From the NCBI GenBank assembly GCA_029168955.1, contig JAPDOI010001076.1, positions 1 through 64,000 of the forward strand: 64,000 nucleotides of DNA. Reading direction: 5' to 3'. This stretch comes from Aplectana chamaeleonis. Its lineage: Eukaryota > Nematoda > Chromadorea > Rhabditida > Cosmocercidae. A program made the translations under genes and the position numbers. A model generated the notes under the pieces. It was not told the DNA's origin. It did no database searches and saw only the letters and a program-made list of their open reading frames with translations. This document shows positions 34,449 to 44,559 of the stretch, in pieces; the stretch's first letter is position 1; each line of letters opens with the position of its first letter.

Positions 34449-35721
34449 CCAGGTTGTTCAATAAGTTTTGTCGTTCGATAAGAGAGGGCGTTGCTACTAG
34501 CCCAATTTTTTCGTTTTGTTGGTACGCTCTTCATATGAACGTATGTGAAGTTTCAATTCAATCTGTCCATTCATTCTTTGTTTACAAGCCATTTAGTGTC
34601 GCCGTGTCACAGCAATGGAAAAAATTGAATATCGTGCAGTGATAAATTTTTTGGAAGGTGTAGCACCAAAAGAAATTCACGAACGAATGTTAAAAGTGTA
34701 TAATGATTGTTCACCTACAATCAGAACAGTAGAAAGATGGGTTGCTGAATTTAAACGTGGTCGTACAAGCCTTGAAGACGATCCACGTGAAGGACGTCCA
34801 AAAAGCGCATCAACACCAGAAATCATAGCCAAAATACAGAATGTGGTTTTGAAAGATCGTCGATTGACTGAGAGAGATTTAGTAGAGGCTCTACACATTT
34901 CATAAGGCAGTGTGAGCCATATTTTAAGTGAAATTTTGGGTTTTAGAAAGCTGTGTGCCCAATGGGTGCCGCATTGCCTAACAATGGAACAAAAACACAT
35001 TCGAATGCGACTTTCTCAGCAACATTTGGAGCGTTTTAAAAAGGATAAAGTGGATTTTTTGCGTCGATTCATCACTATGGATGAGACTTGGGTTCATCAC
35101 CATGATCCTGAATCAAAACAAGAGGTCAAAGAGTGGTGTGAACCTCGTTGCTCTGCTTCGAAACGAGTTCGTGTCCGGAAATCGGCCAAAAAGGTTATGG
35201 CATCCGTTTTTTGGGATGCGAAAGGAATTTTGTTTGTGGATTACTTGCAAACTAGTAAAACAAATAATTCTGAATTTGATTGCAACCTTTTGGACCAGTT
35301 GAAGGAAAAAAATCGTGAAAAAAGACCCGGTTTGCAGAAGAAAAAATCCTTTTTCATCAGGACAATGCACCGTTTCACAAGAGCTTTTTGACAATGGCTA
35401 AAATCCATGAATTAAAGCTCGAATTGTTGGAGCATCTACCGTATTCACCAGATTTGGCCCCCAGCGACTTCCATTTGTTTCCAGAACTCAGAAAAATTAT
35501 GCGTGGCAAGCGTTTTTCATCAAATGGAGAGGTCTTAACTGCTGTTGAAGCGTATTTTGCAGACCTTCCGGATTCTCACTTCAGGGATGGGATCCACAGA
35601 TTGTAGGATCGTTGGAGCAAGTGTATTAATGTTCAGGAAGATTATACTGAATAATAAAGTGTATTTTGAACCATGAAATTGTGTTTTTCGTATCGAACGA
35701 AAAACTTATTGAACAACCTGG
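34449..35721 (+). mobile_element. Mariner transposon (irritans type), complete ends
   Basis: This 1273-bp element is bounded by TA at 34447-34448 and 35722-35723. Inverted ends read CCAGGTTGTTCAATAAGTTT on each strand; beyond that they differ by small gaps (TGTCGTTCGATA against TTCGTTCGATA). A polyadenylation-like AATAAAGTG lies near 35651. Both ends and the target duplication are intact, but the transposase gene is not. The copy could at best be moved in trans by a related transposase. Confidence 0.95.
34615..35606 (+). pseudogene. Mariner transposase, D,D34D, inactivated
   Basis: The enzyme would cut and paste the mariner element at TA sites in the nucleus. Translation starts at the ATG at 34615 (MEKIEYRAVINFLEG). 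A helix-turn-helix region with WVAEFKRGRTSLEDDPREGR and GRPKSA follows. An in-frame TAA at 34903-34905 interrupts the DNA-binding domain after VEALHIS. The catalytic region gives TMDETWVHHHDPESK (first Asp), then a frameshift in an A-rich run near 35338-35350, HQDNAPFH (second Asp) and YSPDLAPSDFHLFP (third Asp). The last two Asp are separated by 34 residues, the mariner spacing. A TAG at 35604-35606 ends the frame after GIHRL, slightly before the usual C-terminus. All three catalytic Asp are present. Confidence 0.92.
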
Positions 35722-35806
35722 TATGTCTTCTACTTTTGCTGAGAGAGTAGTTGTTCAATTGAGGCCGATCCCAGAAGGTGATCTTGAGTACACAATTTCG
35801 TGAATA

Positions 35807-36022
35807 TCAATTCTGGACGATTAGAAGATCGTCTCCACTGCGCATCACGTTGAGAGCTTTCTTGTTGTGAACCGTGGCGAGATTGATGCCTTTGTTGCGT
35901 ACCTTGGCGAGGTTGGCGCCCTTGCTGCGGGCCGTTACAAGAATCGCACCTATGTAGCTTCGGTAGAAGAGGTGGTGGCTCAATAACTTTCCAATCGCAT
36001 AGCGTGCTGCTAACAACAACAC
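35807..36022 (-). CDS. Conserved-frame fragment, copy 2 (unknown protein)
   Basis: The 71-codon frame ends in a 47-residue stretch (35807-35950) that aligns without gaps to 38031-38174 on the plus strand. Both copies read ILVTA near the start, VRNKGI in the middle, TVHN, then VM, GD and a final VQN followed at once by a stop. I count 29 of 47 identical residues, and about ten of the shared codons differ only synonymously. I do not recognise the family. Similarity continues at lower quality past the stop, so a non-coding repeat remains possible. Confidence 0.4.
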   Translation of the reverse strand: MLLLAARYAIGKLLSHHLFYRSYIGAILVTARSKGANLAKVRNKGINLATVHNKKALNVMRSGDDLLIVQN

Positions 36023-36185
36023 ATGCTGCTGTCAGTGAGGGGTCGCACTCGGAGGCCGAAATCGAGTTCAACTCCTCGTCGGCAGCAACAGGTGCTGCTT
36101 ACTGCAGCACAAGCTGCCGCTGAGAAGTCGAAACTCAGTATGAGTTGGCAGCACATGCTGCTGACAGCGATGACTCGATGTGGGC

Positions 36186-36480
36186 CAGGCATGTGCGAAA
36201 AACTTTAAAACCGAAAAAAACGAAACATTTTCGGTTTCAGAATCGAAAAATTCCAAAAAAAACGATTTTTTTGTCTTTCGATACGTCTGCTTTTAGCAAA
36301 TACCAGTTTTCGACTTTAAGAACGAGGCAACGTAATCGAGGTGCTTCAAATGATGACATAATTATGCATGCTTTCTTAGAGAAATTTGAACTTCCGCAAT
36401 CACCATAGTCGTATGAGAGATTCTGGCCTTCTTGCAGAGGCGAATTCTGACAATATTGTAACGCTGAACATATTCTGAAA
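36186..36480 (+). repeat. Dispersed repeat F, copy 1
   Basis: The words CATGTGCGAAAAACTTT, AACCGAAAAAA, TTTTCGGTTT and AACGTAATCGAGGTGCTTC are shared, slightly altered, with 58508-58880. The repeat is AT-rich and non-coding. Confidence 0.65.
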
Positions 36481-36679
36481 CTCCTATTGTGAACTTGTTC
36501 TTCAAAACTGCGGTAAAGTCCTCTTAATATTCATGTCCACAAGTTAACGTTTTATGAAACTGTGGGCTCAAAGGTCGTCTCGAACTGTACGAAGAAACCA
36601 ATTTCGCAAAAGTTTAAAATTGTCTTAAAGTCAGAGATCTAGACGGGACAAACTTTGAACGGAGATGAACGTCAATAAA

Positions 36680-36892
36680 GTTTGGTCCGTGGATTGTTTC
36701 TTTGAGAAAACACATTTGAATCTCACCCGCGGCGGTCGCGTACCCCGGCCCGCTAATCGAATCGGGCCGAGAAAAGAACGCAGCTGATCAGCTTGCCATA
36801 CTGCCAGCCGCCAGTGAGCTTTAAACAGCCCGCGCTAGCCGCGGGTGAGATTTAAATGTTTTTTCTTGAGGAAACAAGCCACGGATCTAACT
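36680..36892. mobile_element. Small foldback element (about 213 bp)
   Basis: The arms 36680-36733 and 36838-36892 are inverted, sharing TCCGTGG, TTGTTTC and, on the inside, ATCTCACCCGCGGC. The loop holds another hairpin, CGGCCCG and CGGGCCG. The GC-rich centre contrasts with AT-rich arms. There is no ORF. Confidence 0.7.
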
Positions 36893-36914
36893 GTATGTAG
36901 TTCCTTATCCATCA

Positions 36915-37750
36915 CACACTTTCGCGTGAATTCCTTGTGCTGTCATTTTCAATTTCAGTGCGAGCGGTTGCGTCGCGGTCAGCGCTAACCAGATTCTCAG
37001 TTTCCTATCAGTCAGTACTGGACGCGATGCGACCACACGCATAGAGTCGCGGTGTCTACAGTGGGATTCAGTTTGACCACTTTCGTTCGATGCAACCAGG
37101 TAAGGGACCGTTCACCCAAGAGCATTTTAATCGCAGTTTTTTCGTTATGGGTCGATAGAGGGGGCAGGCAATTTTATTATGTTGTCGCTTTCATTATTTT
37201 CGAGAAAGCTTCCGTATGAGAATTATGAGCCTCCGAAGTTAAAGGCATCGTACGCGCTGAAAACCACTCACCGTTTTTTGAGTTTGAATCATTGGCTGGG
37301 CCCGCCTGAGAACGTGGGTAGTTTTTCGGGTCATCGACGCATCATTGGGAAGACATGTGAGATCGAATTCCACCAAGAGAGGCCGCCTTCCGACAGCCAT
37401 GTGGCCTCAACTGAGAAAAGAAGCTAGCTTATCAACAAATGATACATCAACTTCCACTCATTTACGTGATATCGCTTGTTGAAAACCTTCTTTCTTATTC
37501 ATTTTATGCCACATGGCTGGCAGAAGGCCGCCTCTTTTGGTGGAATTCGAGGCATTCGATCACCCATATCTTCCCAATAATGCATCGGTGACCCGACAAA
37601 CTCTACCAACGTTCTCAGGGGGACCCAACCAATGATTCAAACTCAAAAAACGGTGAGTGATTTTCAGCGCGTACGATGCCTTCAAACAAGTTTCAAGGGT
37701 TTTTCATGCACATCTTGAACGGAAACGAATTTCCCTGGTATTGAAATGCC
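36915..37750 (+). repeat. Dispersed repeat H, copy 1 (interrupted)
   Basis: Positions 36915-37238 and 37686-37750 match 59680-60025 in order, sharing GTGCTGTCATTTTCAATTTC, ACCACACGCAT, AGTCGCGGTGTCTACA, TCGATAGAGGG, CTCC and TTTTTCATGCACATCTTGAAC with small changes. The foldback at 37243-37681 splits this copy; the other copy has no such insertion. No protein is recognised. Confidence 0.75.
37243..37681. mobile_element. TTAA-type foldback MITE in repeat H
   Basis: This 439-bp element is flanked by TTAA (37239-37242) and TCAA (37682-37685). Its ends are AGGCATCGTACGCGCTGAAA, inverted on the right. Arms of about 165 bp include CACTCACCGTTTTTTGAG, TTGAATCATTGG and GAATTCCACCAA. An unoccupied version of the same place exists at about 59957 in repeat H copy 2. 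The ORF that crosses the left arm is a shadow. Confidence 0.85.
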
Positions 37751-37851
37751 TTTGTAGTTTGTTCGAATGCGATTAGCGTCATTAGTTTTGTGAAATTTCC
37801 GTCACGCGGAACTCTAAACGATGGACGTTGGAGATCTAAGCGAGCAAGTAG

Positions 37852-38533
37852 CTCAGACAGTCGGGGCTTAGTACGTCGGCACAATACCGTTAGTACGCCA
37901 GGGCAAACCTGGCGTACTAACGCTCGTTGTGTGCAGGAGCTGCTGGTTGCAGAAGCATATCCTGCCAACGTATGCTGGCATACTAACGCTCATTATCGAC
38001 AGAATTTGGACTGCCAGCCTCCCGGTGTTGGGTATAATTCTTGTCACGGCCAGCAGAAAGGAGGCCATCCTTGCCGCGGTCCGCAACAAAGGCATCATCT
38101 TGGTCACGGTCCACAACGAGGAGGCTTGCCTCGTAATGGGCCATGGGGATGAACCCTTCAGTGTTCAAAATTAACGTCCGAAAAGTGACACAAGTTCACC
38201 TCTTCGGACTGGCCTCAAACGGCCAAGTGTCCACTCGGCGAAACTGGCCGCCTTATATACCCGCCGCCGTCGTACAAGAGGATGCTGCAGTGTTCATTTG
38301 TATCTGACAAGTCAATGGAGGAGAGTGGCAGCAGACACTAGGAGAGAGGGGCTGGCAATAGCACGCGTGCCACGATAACCAAAGCGTTAGTACGCCAGCA
38401 CAAGCAGCAGGAGCTCCTAGTCGTTGTCAGCATATCCTGCTGTTACCAGCAGCTACAGCACAGGTTCTGCCGATCCCTTGGTGCCGGCGTACTAACGGTA
38501 TTGTGTCGACATACTAAGCCCTGACTGTCCGAG
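37852..38533. mobile_element. TIR element with internal GTTAGTACGCC motifs (682 bp)
   Basis: Inverted ends of about 50 bp start CTCAGACAGTCGGGGCTTAG and CTCGGACAGTCAGGGCTTAG, with TAG next to both ends as a possible target duplication. The word CGTTAGTACGCCAG, or its reverse, recurs about five times inside, twice as the tight hairpin 37887-37920. Such subterminal motifs are typical transposase-binding sites in some DNA transposons. Inside lies the conserved-frame fragment 37929-38174. Confidence 0.8.
37929..38174 (+). CDS. Conserved-frame fragment, copy 1 (unknown protein)
   Basis: This 81-codon frame lies inside the TIR element 37852-38533. Its last 47 residues (38031-38171, stop TAA at 38172-38174) match the minus-strand copy at 35807-35950 codon for codon with no indel. 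They include ILVTA, LAAVRNKGIILVTVHN and a final VQN. Upstream of 38031 the copies no longer align, so the true start or exon edge is unknown. The long TIR element could have captured this piece, or it could be the tail of that element's own lost protein. Confidence 0.4.
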   Translation: MCRSCWLQKHILPTYAGILTLIIDRIWTASLPVLGIILVTASRKEAILAAVRNKGIILVTVHNEEACLVMGHGDEPFSVQN

Positions 38534-38799
38534 TAGTCTGGAGGTCTCTGCAGGTTCATAATTTTCCTACCAGAGCTATTTTGAAACTTCTACAACTGAG
38601 CACCTAAATCAATTGCACCCCCTATCAATACATAACGTAAGAACCGAAAAAAAAATGTTGTGTTCCGAACCGTCTTGATTCTTAGGCGAACGGCCTCATA
38701 TACGACGTGTTCTGTTGATTTAGCATGGAACCAATAAATTGACCGGTGCCTGCAGGTCACGATCGCGTCATCAAGCAGGGCACACGATGCATGGCAAAG

Positions 38800-39010
38800 A
38801 TTGACGAGTGCAAACTTGCTTCAGACGCTTGTGGTCAGGGAAGGATAGACTGCAAATCGCATCAGAACGGCAAACCTTAGACCGAAAAAAACCGAAAAAA
38901 ATTTTCAACTTTTTAGTTTTTATCGATATTGATTTTTTTCGCCAAAAAGGGCGAAAAACGAAGAAACCGGAAAATCGAAAAACGCACACCACATATGTGG
39001 GCCTTGCCGT
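38800..39010 (+). repeat. Dispersed repeat E, copy 1
   Basis: Shared with 61530-61710: AAACTTGC, GCAAATCGCATCAGAAC, CAGACCGAAAAAAA-like runs, ATATTGATTTTTTTCGCCAA and GGGCGAAAAACG. The repeat is AT-rich and non-coding. Confidence 0.7.
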
Positions 39011-39258
39011 GCAAATTCTAATGAGTTGAAGTGCAACCCCGCAAGGACATGAGTAGCTAGAGAGACAAAAAGAAGAAGTTTCTGCCTCCTTCGTTTCTCC
39101 ATCGGCGGAGTCGATTGTAACAAAGTATTGTGCTACTGCATGAAAGAATAACGATCAGCCACTAGTTCAGTGGTTCGAGAAAAATATTATGGTAAAAAGT
39201 GGGAAAGGCAAACTGTGATGGTTTTAAACTGAGGTGAGAATGTTCGAGGTCAGAATGT

Positions 39259-39520
39259 TAAAGGCACTGTTCACGATAAAGTTTTTTGTTTGTTGTAGAC
39301 CTTGAGTTTTCTTTCAAAAGCAATGGTGGTAGCCCTCAGAAGCAGAACAGTGTCGAAAAAACGGGTCCGAAAGTCTTCCCGAAGGCGAAAAAACGGTTTT
39401 AAAGTTTGCCGCAGTGGGCTATTCAGGGGTGGTAGTAAGTGGGGTGTTAATGGCGAACAAACCGCCACCTCCAAGCCGCCAACATACCGCGACATAGATG
39501 CCACAGAGCCGCCAGTTTAA
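39259..39520 (+). mobile_element. TTAA-type element end (family D related), fragment
   Basis: The left end TTAAAGGCACTGTTCACGAT is followed by CCTCAGAAGCAGAACAG and TCGAAAAAACGG, as in D1. Further in, GGGGTGGTAGTAAGTGGGG resembles the minus strand near 42115. The inverted counterpart of this same end lies at 42430-42561. No clear right end is found. Confidence 0.6.
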
Positions 39521-41562
39521 CGCGAGCTGCCCCACGTAAGAGATGTCAGATTCACACGAGCGGTCAAGTTTACGCGACCTGCCTCACGGGAGAAGATGAA
39601 ATGGACGCTTTCCGAGTGGTAAAAATACGGTAGGTTCCAGTCTTAAAGTGTAGCAAGGGATAGAGCAGATAGTAAGTTGAGAAGCTTTAAAACCGGAGGT
39701 TCAGCACTAGAGCTCTTTTTTAGTTTTTATGGTAGGTTGATGTCGTTCAAATACATTGCACCGCATATTGAAAACGGTCGAAAATTACATTCCGGCAGTA
39801 TTCACCAAATTTATTCATGAGGAAAAGCCTTCAAAGCGAACTTCTTGAAATTTCTTTTGTTCGAAACACGATTAAAACGGAATTCTTGAATTTCCCTTCG
39901 CTTGGCAATCCAAACTCTCGTAATTTTTATCAGCTTTGTCAATTTTTAGAACCATTCTCGGAAACATATGCTAGGTTAATTAATAGCTTAAATCACCAGA
40001 TGTGTGTGATCTTACATAATCTCACATTTGCAGTAACTTTTTTTGAACGTTTCCTGAACAAACATCCTTTCTAAACAGAATTGCGAGCGAACAAAAATTT
40101 TAAAATCCCTGAATGAGTTAATCAAAAGGCGTACCTGGGAAGGTAACACTAGATGCGACAAATACCTTCCGAAAATAGTCGAGTAATGAGTAGATAGGGT
40201 GTCCTACATTCAATTGAATTGGATAATCAAAAACCTATAAGAATGATTGAGTAAATAGTCAATTTTCGTTTTTGGGAAGATTTCAAGTATTTTATTGGAA
40301 ACGTGCAACTGGGGGTGTTAGGTTCGACATTGGGGCGATTGTGCAGTTTCGGTCATTGATGAAAATGAAGAAATGAAGTGCTTGCAGTCTTCTCAAATTG
40401 AAACTCATCACCAGCCCCCGGTTGTTGTTGAAAATATATAGAAAAGACTGTTATACGCTCATATGTGCATCATGCAAGGAAGAGATTCCGTGCAAATATT
40501 GCAAGGTAAGAATTGAAACACTTCGAGTGGTTCCATCAATGCACCACAGCATGTGCGTCGCGGGTCCTCAATAAAACTAAGGGGCCAACGATGGGACTGA
40601 TCCGGCAATGAAGAGGGAGTTTTCCAATCTCGCAGTAAAAGGAGAACAAAAATAGTTGGCTTTGAAAACAAGTTCACATTGGTTTGCCACAAAACTCGCC
40701 CGATGCTAATACAGAAACATTACTAGAGCTTCAATATACAGATGAAATACAGAAACATTACTAAAGCAGCAAACCACTTGAAAATCAGTCGCTTTGGAAA
40801 TTTTCATTTTTTGGCACTAAAAAGTTATGGGAATCCTTCCGTAAAGCGAGCAAACAATTAATTCTCTACACACCCATCATAGCCTAGGACAAGCAATGAG
40901 TTATGAAGAGGAAAATAACCTGAAAATAGCAAAGCGGAAGATTTTCAGAAGGAAAATAGGAATAAGGATAGCAATGTCGGCGCTCGCCGAAAAATTAACA
41001 GCTGATTGAGAGGGATTGATTAGCGCCACAATAGAAGACGGCCACCGTGTTTCAGCAATGATCCCTGTTTTGTTTTTGATCCCTCATCGCCCGTTTCCCT
41101 GGCGGAAGCCGTTACAAGACTGTTCCTTGAATCAACTTTCAGTTTTAAAGATAGGCTGAGGTCCTGAATCAAAATGGCTGACAGTGCTATCAAACTTCCT
41201 TAACCCTCTGCATTAATTAAACTCGCACTTGCCCTCAGTATAGATGGTCAAAACTGTTTCTACTGTATCTTGCTAGGCGCAAGAAAAAACCCTGGGAGTA
41301 GTTTTTCGTTAGCCGCGAGCTCCTCTCGCATTTCAGCACTATTTCCGTGCTCTCTGCGAGAGGATGTTAAACGCGAACTTACCGCGAGGATGCCACATGT
41401 CGGAATTTTAGAGAAAAAAAAACAGCCCTGAAAACGTTTTGAAATCGAAAATTTTTTCGTAACAAAGGTTAAAATTGTCGCTTTTTCGAGGCGTTTTCAT
41501 TGAAAGGGTATCAAATGCCTACCACTTAGGGATGTTAGGGGGAAACTAGAGCGAATTTTCTC
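39521..41562. other. No gene recognised
   Basis: Only short ORFs are present. A small direct repeat ATACAGAAACATTACTA occurs at about 40706 and 40746. The rest shows no domain, RNA gene or transposon end that I can support. Confidence 0.45.
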
Positions 41563-41566
41563 TTAA

Positions 41567-42028
41567 AGGCAGTGTTCACAATAAAAATCGTTTTTCTGTT
41601 TTTCCGCCTATCTTGAAAGCGGTCCCATGCTGGTTCCAATGATGTCCCCGGAATAGCACAAGACCCCCTGGAAACGGAGTTAAGACTGTTCGAAATTCAG
41701 CAAGGGAATTTGTGGACGACTTGTCCGAGGCTTGTAACTCCCGTTTTTTGCAGCCGATGTGTGCGAGCCGACCTGAGTAAAGAGAGACGTTGAGAATGAA
41801 GGGAAAAACGGGGCTTTTGATCAGAAACCATCGCTCATTTAACCACAAATTCAGGGGCATTGTTATAGGACGTGGGCGGAGTGGCCCAATGGGTCGGATG
41901 GCCCAAGAGATTTCCACCCACTTACCGGCCGTTTTTCGTCGCATTTCCGGTCTTGATATTCTTATAGGGACCCAAAGCTTACGTTTTAGCCAAAAAAAGG
42001 AGAAACTTTTTCTTCGTGAACACAGCCT
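41567..42028 (+). mobile_element. TTAA-type MITE, family D copy 2
   Basis: A 462-bp element lies between TTAA at 41563-41566 and 42029-42032. The left end is AGGCAGTGTTCACAATAAA; the right end, on the other strand, is AGGCTGTGTTCACGAAGAAA. It shares CGCCTATCTTGAAAG, GTCCGAGGCTTGTAAC and TGAGTAAAGAGAGA with D1, D4 and D5. The right third differs from the other copies. Confidence 0.85.
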
Positions 42029-42134
42029 TTAACTTTTAGGAGTCCCGCTCAGATTCTGGTGGGGTTAAACCCGCGTTTCACGAGAACTTAACGCCTGTTA
42101 ATTCGCGTTTAACACCCCAAATACTACCACCCCA

Positions 42135-42405
42135 GGCCTCCTTGGGTCTATTTGTTGTCGCCAACACCGACGCGTCTCTATCACTGCCAAGCTTTGATCT
42201 GCGATCATCGGTTATTATTTTTTGTTGGAAGAGAGATAAGATTGTAGAATTAGTTGACGAAAACTTTCGGAAATCTACTTCAGGCAAAAATCTTCACAAT
42301 CCATAGCTTAATTCGATGAAAACCACTGCTGATAATCGCAGGTCAAAGCGTGGCAGTGATGGAGCCGTGTCGGTGTCGATGCCAACAACTAGACCCAAGG
42401 AGGCC
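42135..42405. mobile_element. Foldback structure (about 270 bp)
   Basis: The arms 42135-42215 and 42329-42405 are inverted, sharing CCTCCTTGGGTCTA, TTGTTG, CACCGACACG-like words and ATCACTGCCA. They lie inside the region ending in the TTAA-type end at 42561 and may be part of that element. Confidence 0.65.
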
Positions 42406-42429
42406 GGCCTTGCCCACTGGGATAATCTT

Positions 42430-42561
42430 CAAAACCGTTTTTTTGCCTCTTGGAAGGTGGTTAGATGCGTTTTTTTTTCAAAACAGTTCTCCTTCTGAGG
42501 CCTACCACAAATGTTTTTCATTGAAGGCTCAGGGACGAAGTTTATCGTGAACAGTCCCTTT
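42430..42561 (-). mobile_element. TTAA-type element end, inverted partner of 39259
   Basis: The right end TTATCGTGAACAGTCCCTTTA with TTCTCCTTCTGAGGCCTACC mirrors the fragment starting at 39259. The internal sequence is degenerate. Whether the two were ever the ends of one element cannot be decided here. Confidence 0.55.
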
Positions 42562-43526
42562 AGGCTCGGTTCGATTGCGAGATAACATCGCTTACTCTCT
42601 CGTGCATCACTACCCAGAATATGCCTTCTGCAACCGCCAGGGTCAAACCCAAGTCGGGATCGTCCGGTGCGTTGGTGGGGGACCGCAAGCTCTGAGACGT
42701 TCGGAAGGAGCGGGACGCCAATCATAGCGATCAGGATTCGACTCATGCTGTGATTATCGCAAACAGACCGCGCATTTGAGCGCTGGGGAGGCGTAACGTT
42801 TTACCTTCTAGCAATATTTTATTCCGTTTCCGAGCCCAAAAACCAGGAAACGGAACGGAACAGTCAGGAAAGTACCGAAAATACGGCCACGGAACAGTTC
42901 CGCACAGCCCTGGTACCGAGTCAGCGCACTCGAGTACGCCTTTACAATCGCTTGGCATGCAGCCGACATACTGGGGGCGGCGCGGCTTCATGACATTGCT
43001 CACTCGCGTCACGGCCCGGTAAATGTCGCGCACGTGGCAAACGCGGAAAATCCATCTTCATGTGCCCAGGTGTAAAGTTTTCTTACACAAGGAAAAGCTA
43101 ACCTTTGTGACATGGGACGCAGGAAAGTTAATAATGCTCCTGAGCATGTCAATTTACTTGTGATCATCGGATGTCGTGTACCTTCCCGTTCTGCCGCCGA
43201 TGCTCACTGTCCGTGAAGTACACGCACTGGTGAGCGATGTCCGCTTCCCGAGGCGGCGTTGGACGCCACACGATCATAAGGGACGGGAGGTTGTAGGCTG
43301 GCCGTTTACACTACCGCCGCCAAGCGGCGCGGCGAAGTGCAATTCTACAATATTGATCGTGCCGCACCGCTTGATCAATGCTATAGATCAATACTGCATT
43401 AAAGGAAGTGTTCACGATAATCTTCAAATTTGAGATTATTCGCTATATTGATTAAGTGGCCCCCGGGTAGGACTAAAATGACGTAGAAATTGAGAAAAAC
43501 GCACCGGAAGCACACGAAATCCTTGA
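42562..43526. other. No gene recognised; one TTAA-type end
   Basis: Mixed-composition DNA with short ORFs. At about 43400 an end TTAAAGGAAGTGTTCACGAT of the TTAA class occurs without an obvious partner before family D copy 3 begins. Nothing else is supported. Confidence 0.45.
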
Positions 43527-44554
43527 AGGCAGTGTTCACGATAGGGATCGTTTTTCTGCTCATCCACTATCTTGAAGACGGTCCCATGCTGATCCTAATG
43601 ATGTTTTCGGAATCGTACAGGACCTCCTAGGAACGGAGTTATGGTCCCTTAAAAATTGAGTTAAAGGCAGTGGTCACGATGAAAAACGTTATCGAAAAAA
43701 CTACAAAAATCAGCTCAGATCAAAAACAGCTCAAAAACTATGAAGGTAGCGCGGTGAAAAACGGGCTAGAATTAGAGTTATTAAGACCCTAAACTTTCAG
43801 TTCGTGCCCACGTGCACAGAAAGATCACAGTCTCATGCCTAGCAGTCCAAAATCATCGACGCTCAGAAGAAGAAATAAATGCAAATTTACCTAATAAAAC
43901 AGTTGAACAGCGAAAGCAAGCACTTTAGTCAATGTTTTTGGCTAGATGTGTACATAAATCCGAAAGGTTCATTGATTCAAATTCAATTTCAAGCCAGCTG
44001 ATGTTCTTGATATTAGAGATCATCGATGCCGATGATGTGGGGTGTACTCGTCCACCATCAAAAGACAACAAAATTCAGGCTTCAAATTTGGCCTAGAACA
44101 GCGTTTTTTTTCGCAATTTTTTCTTATAGGTTCTACTGCTCTATACCCAGAAAAGGGTTCATAGAGGAAAAGAAGACGAGCATATTTGAGCGCGACCACT
44201 GCCTTTAAGGAAACATGGTGGACGAGTTGTCCGAGGCTTGTAACTTCCGTATTTTGCAGCCGATGTATGCGAGCTGACCTGAGTAAAGAGAGAAGTTGAG
44301 AATGAAGGGAAGAACGGGGCTATTGATCGGAAACAATCGCTCATATCACAATCTCGAGCATTCATTTGTTCACGTCGGTGGGCGTGGAAAGTGCATCTGG
44401 GTGTGACGAGCTGACAGGTGTTCAACTTTGGGGCCGTAAGGGACCCTTACGTGCTCATTTTTCTTAGTTTTTTCAACGTCAGGGTTGTGCTAGGCCCCGC
44501 AGCTGCCGATCTCCACCAAAAAATCAGACTTGGTTTTTATCGTGGACACTGTCT
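43527..44554 (+). mobile_element. TTAA-type MITE, family D copy 3, split by A2
   Basis: The left part (43527-43660) has AGGCAGTGTTCACGATAGGG, CTATCTTGAAGACGGTCCCA and AACGGAGTTATGGTCCC. The right part (44209-44554) continues with ACATGGTGGACGAGTTGTCC and ends TTATCGTGGACACTGTCT before TTAA. The uninterrupted order is seen in D4. The flanks are TTGA and TTAA. Confidence 0.85.
43665..44204 (+). mobile_element. TTAA-type MITE, family A copy 2, nested in D3
   Basis: A 540-bp element between TTAA at 43661-43664 and 44205-44208. Ends are AGGCAGTGGTCACGATGAAA and, on the other strand, AGGCAGTGGTCGCGCTCAAA. It is near-identical by eye to A3. In D4 the corresponding target reads GAGCTAGGGAA, two transitions away from the GAGTTAAGGAA expected for the empty site. 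Confidence 0.9.
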
Positions 44555-44559
44555 TTAAG

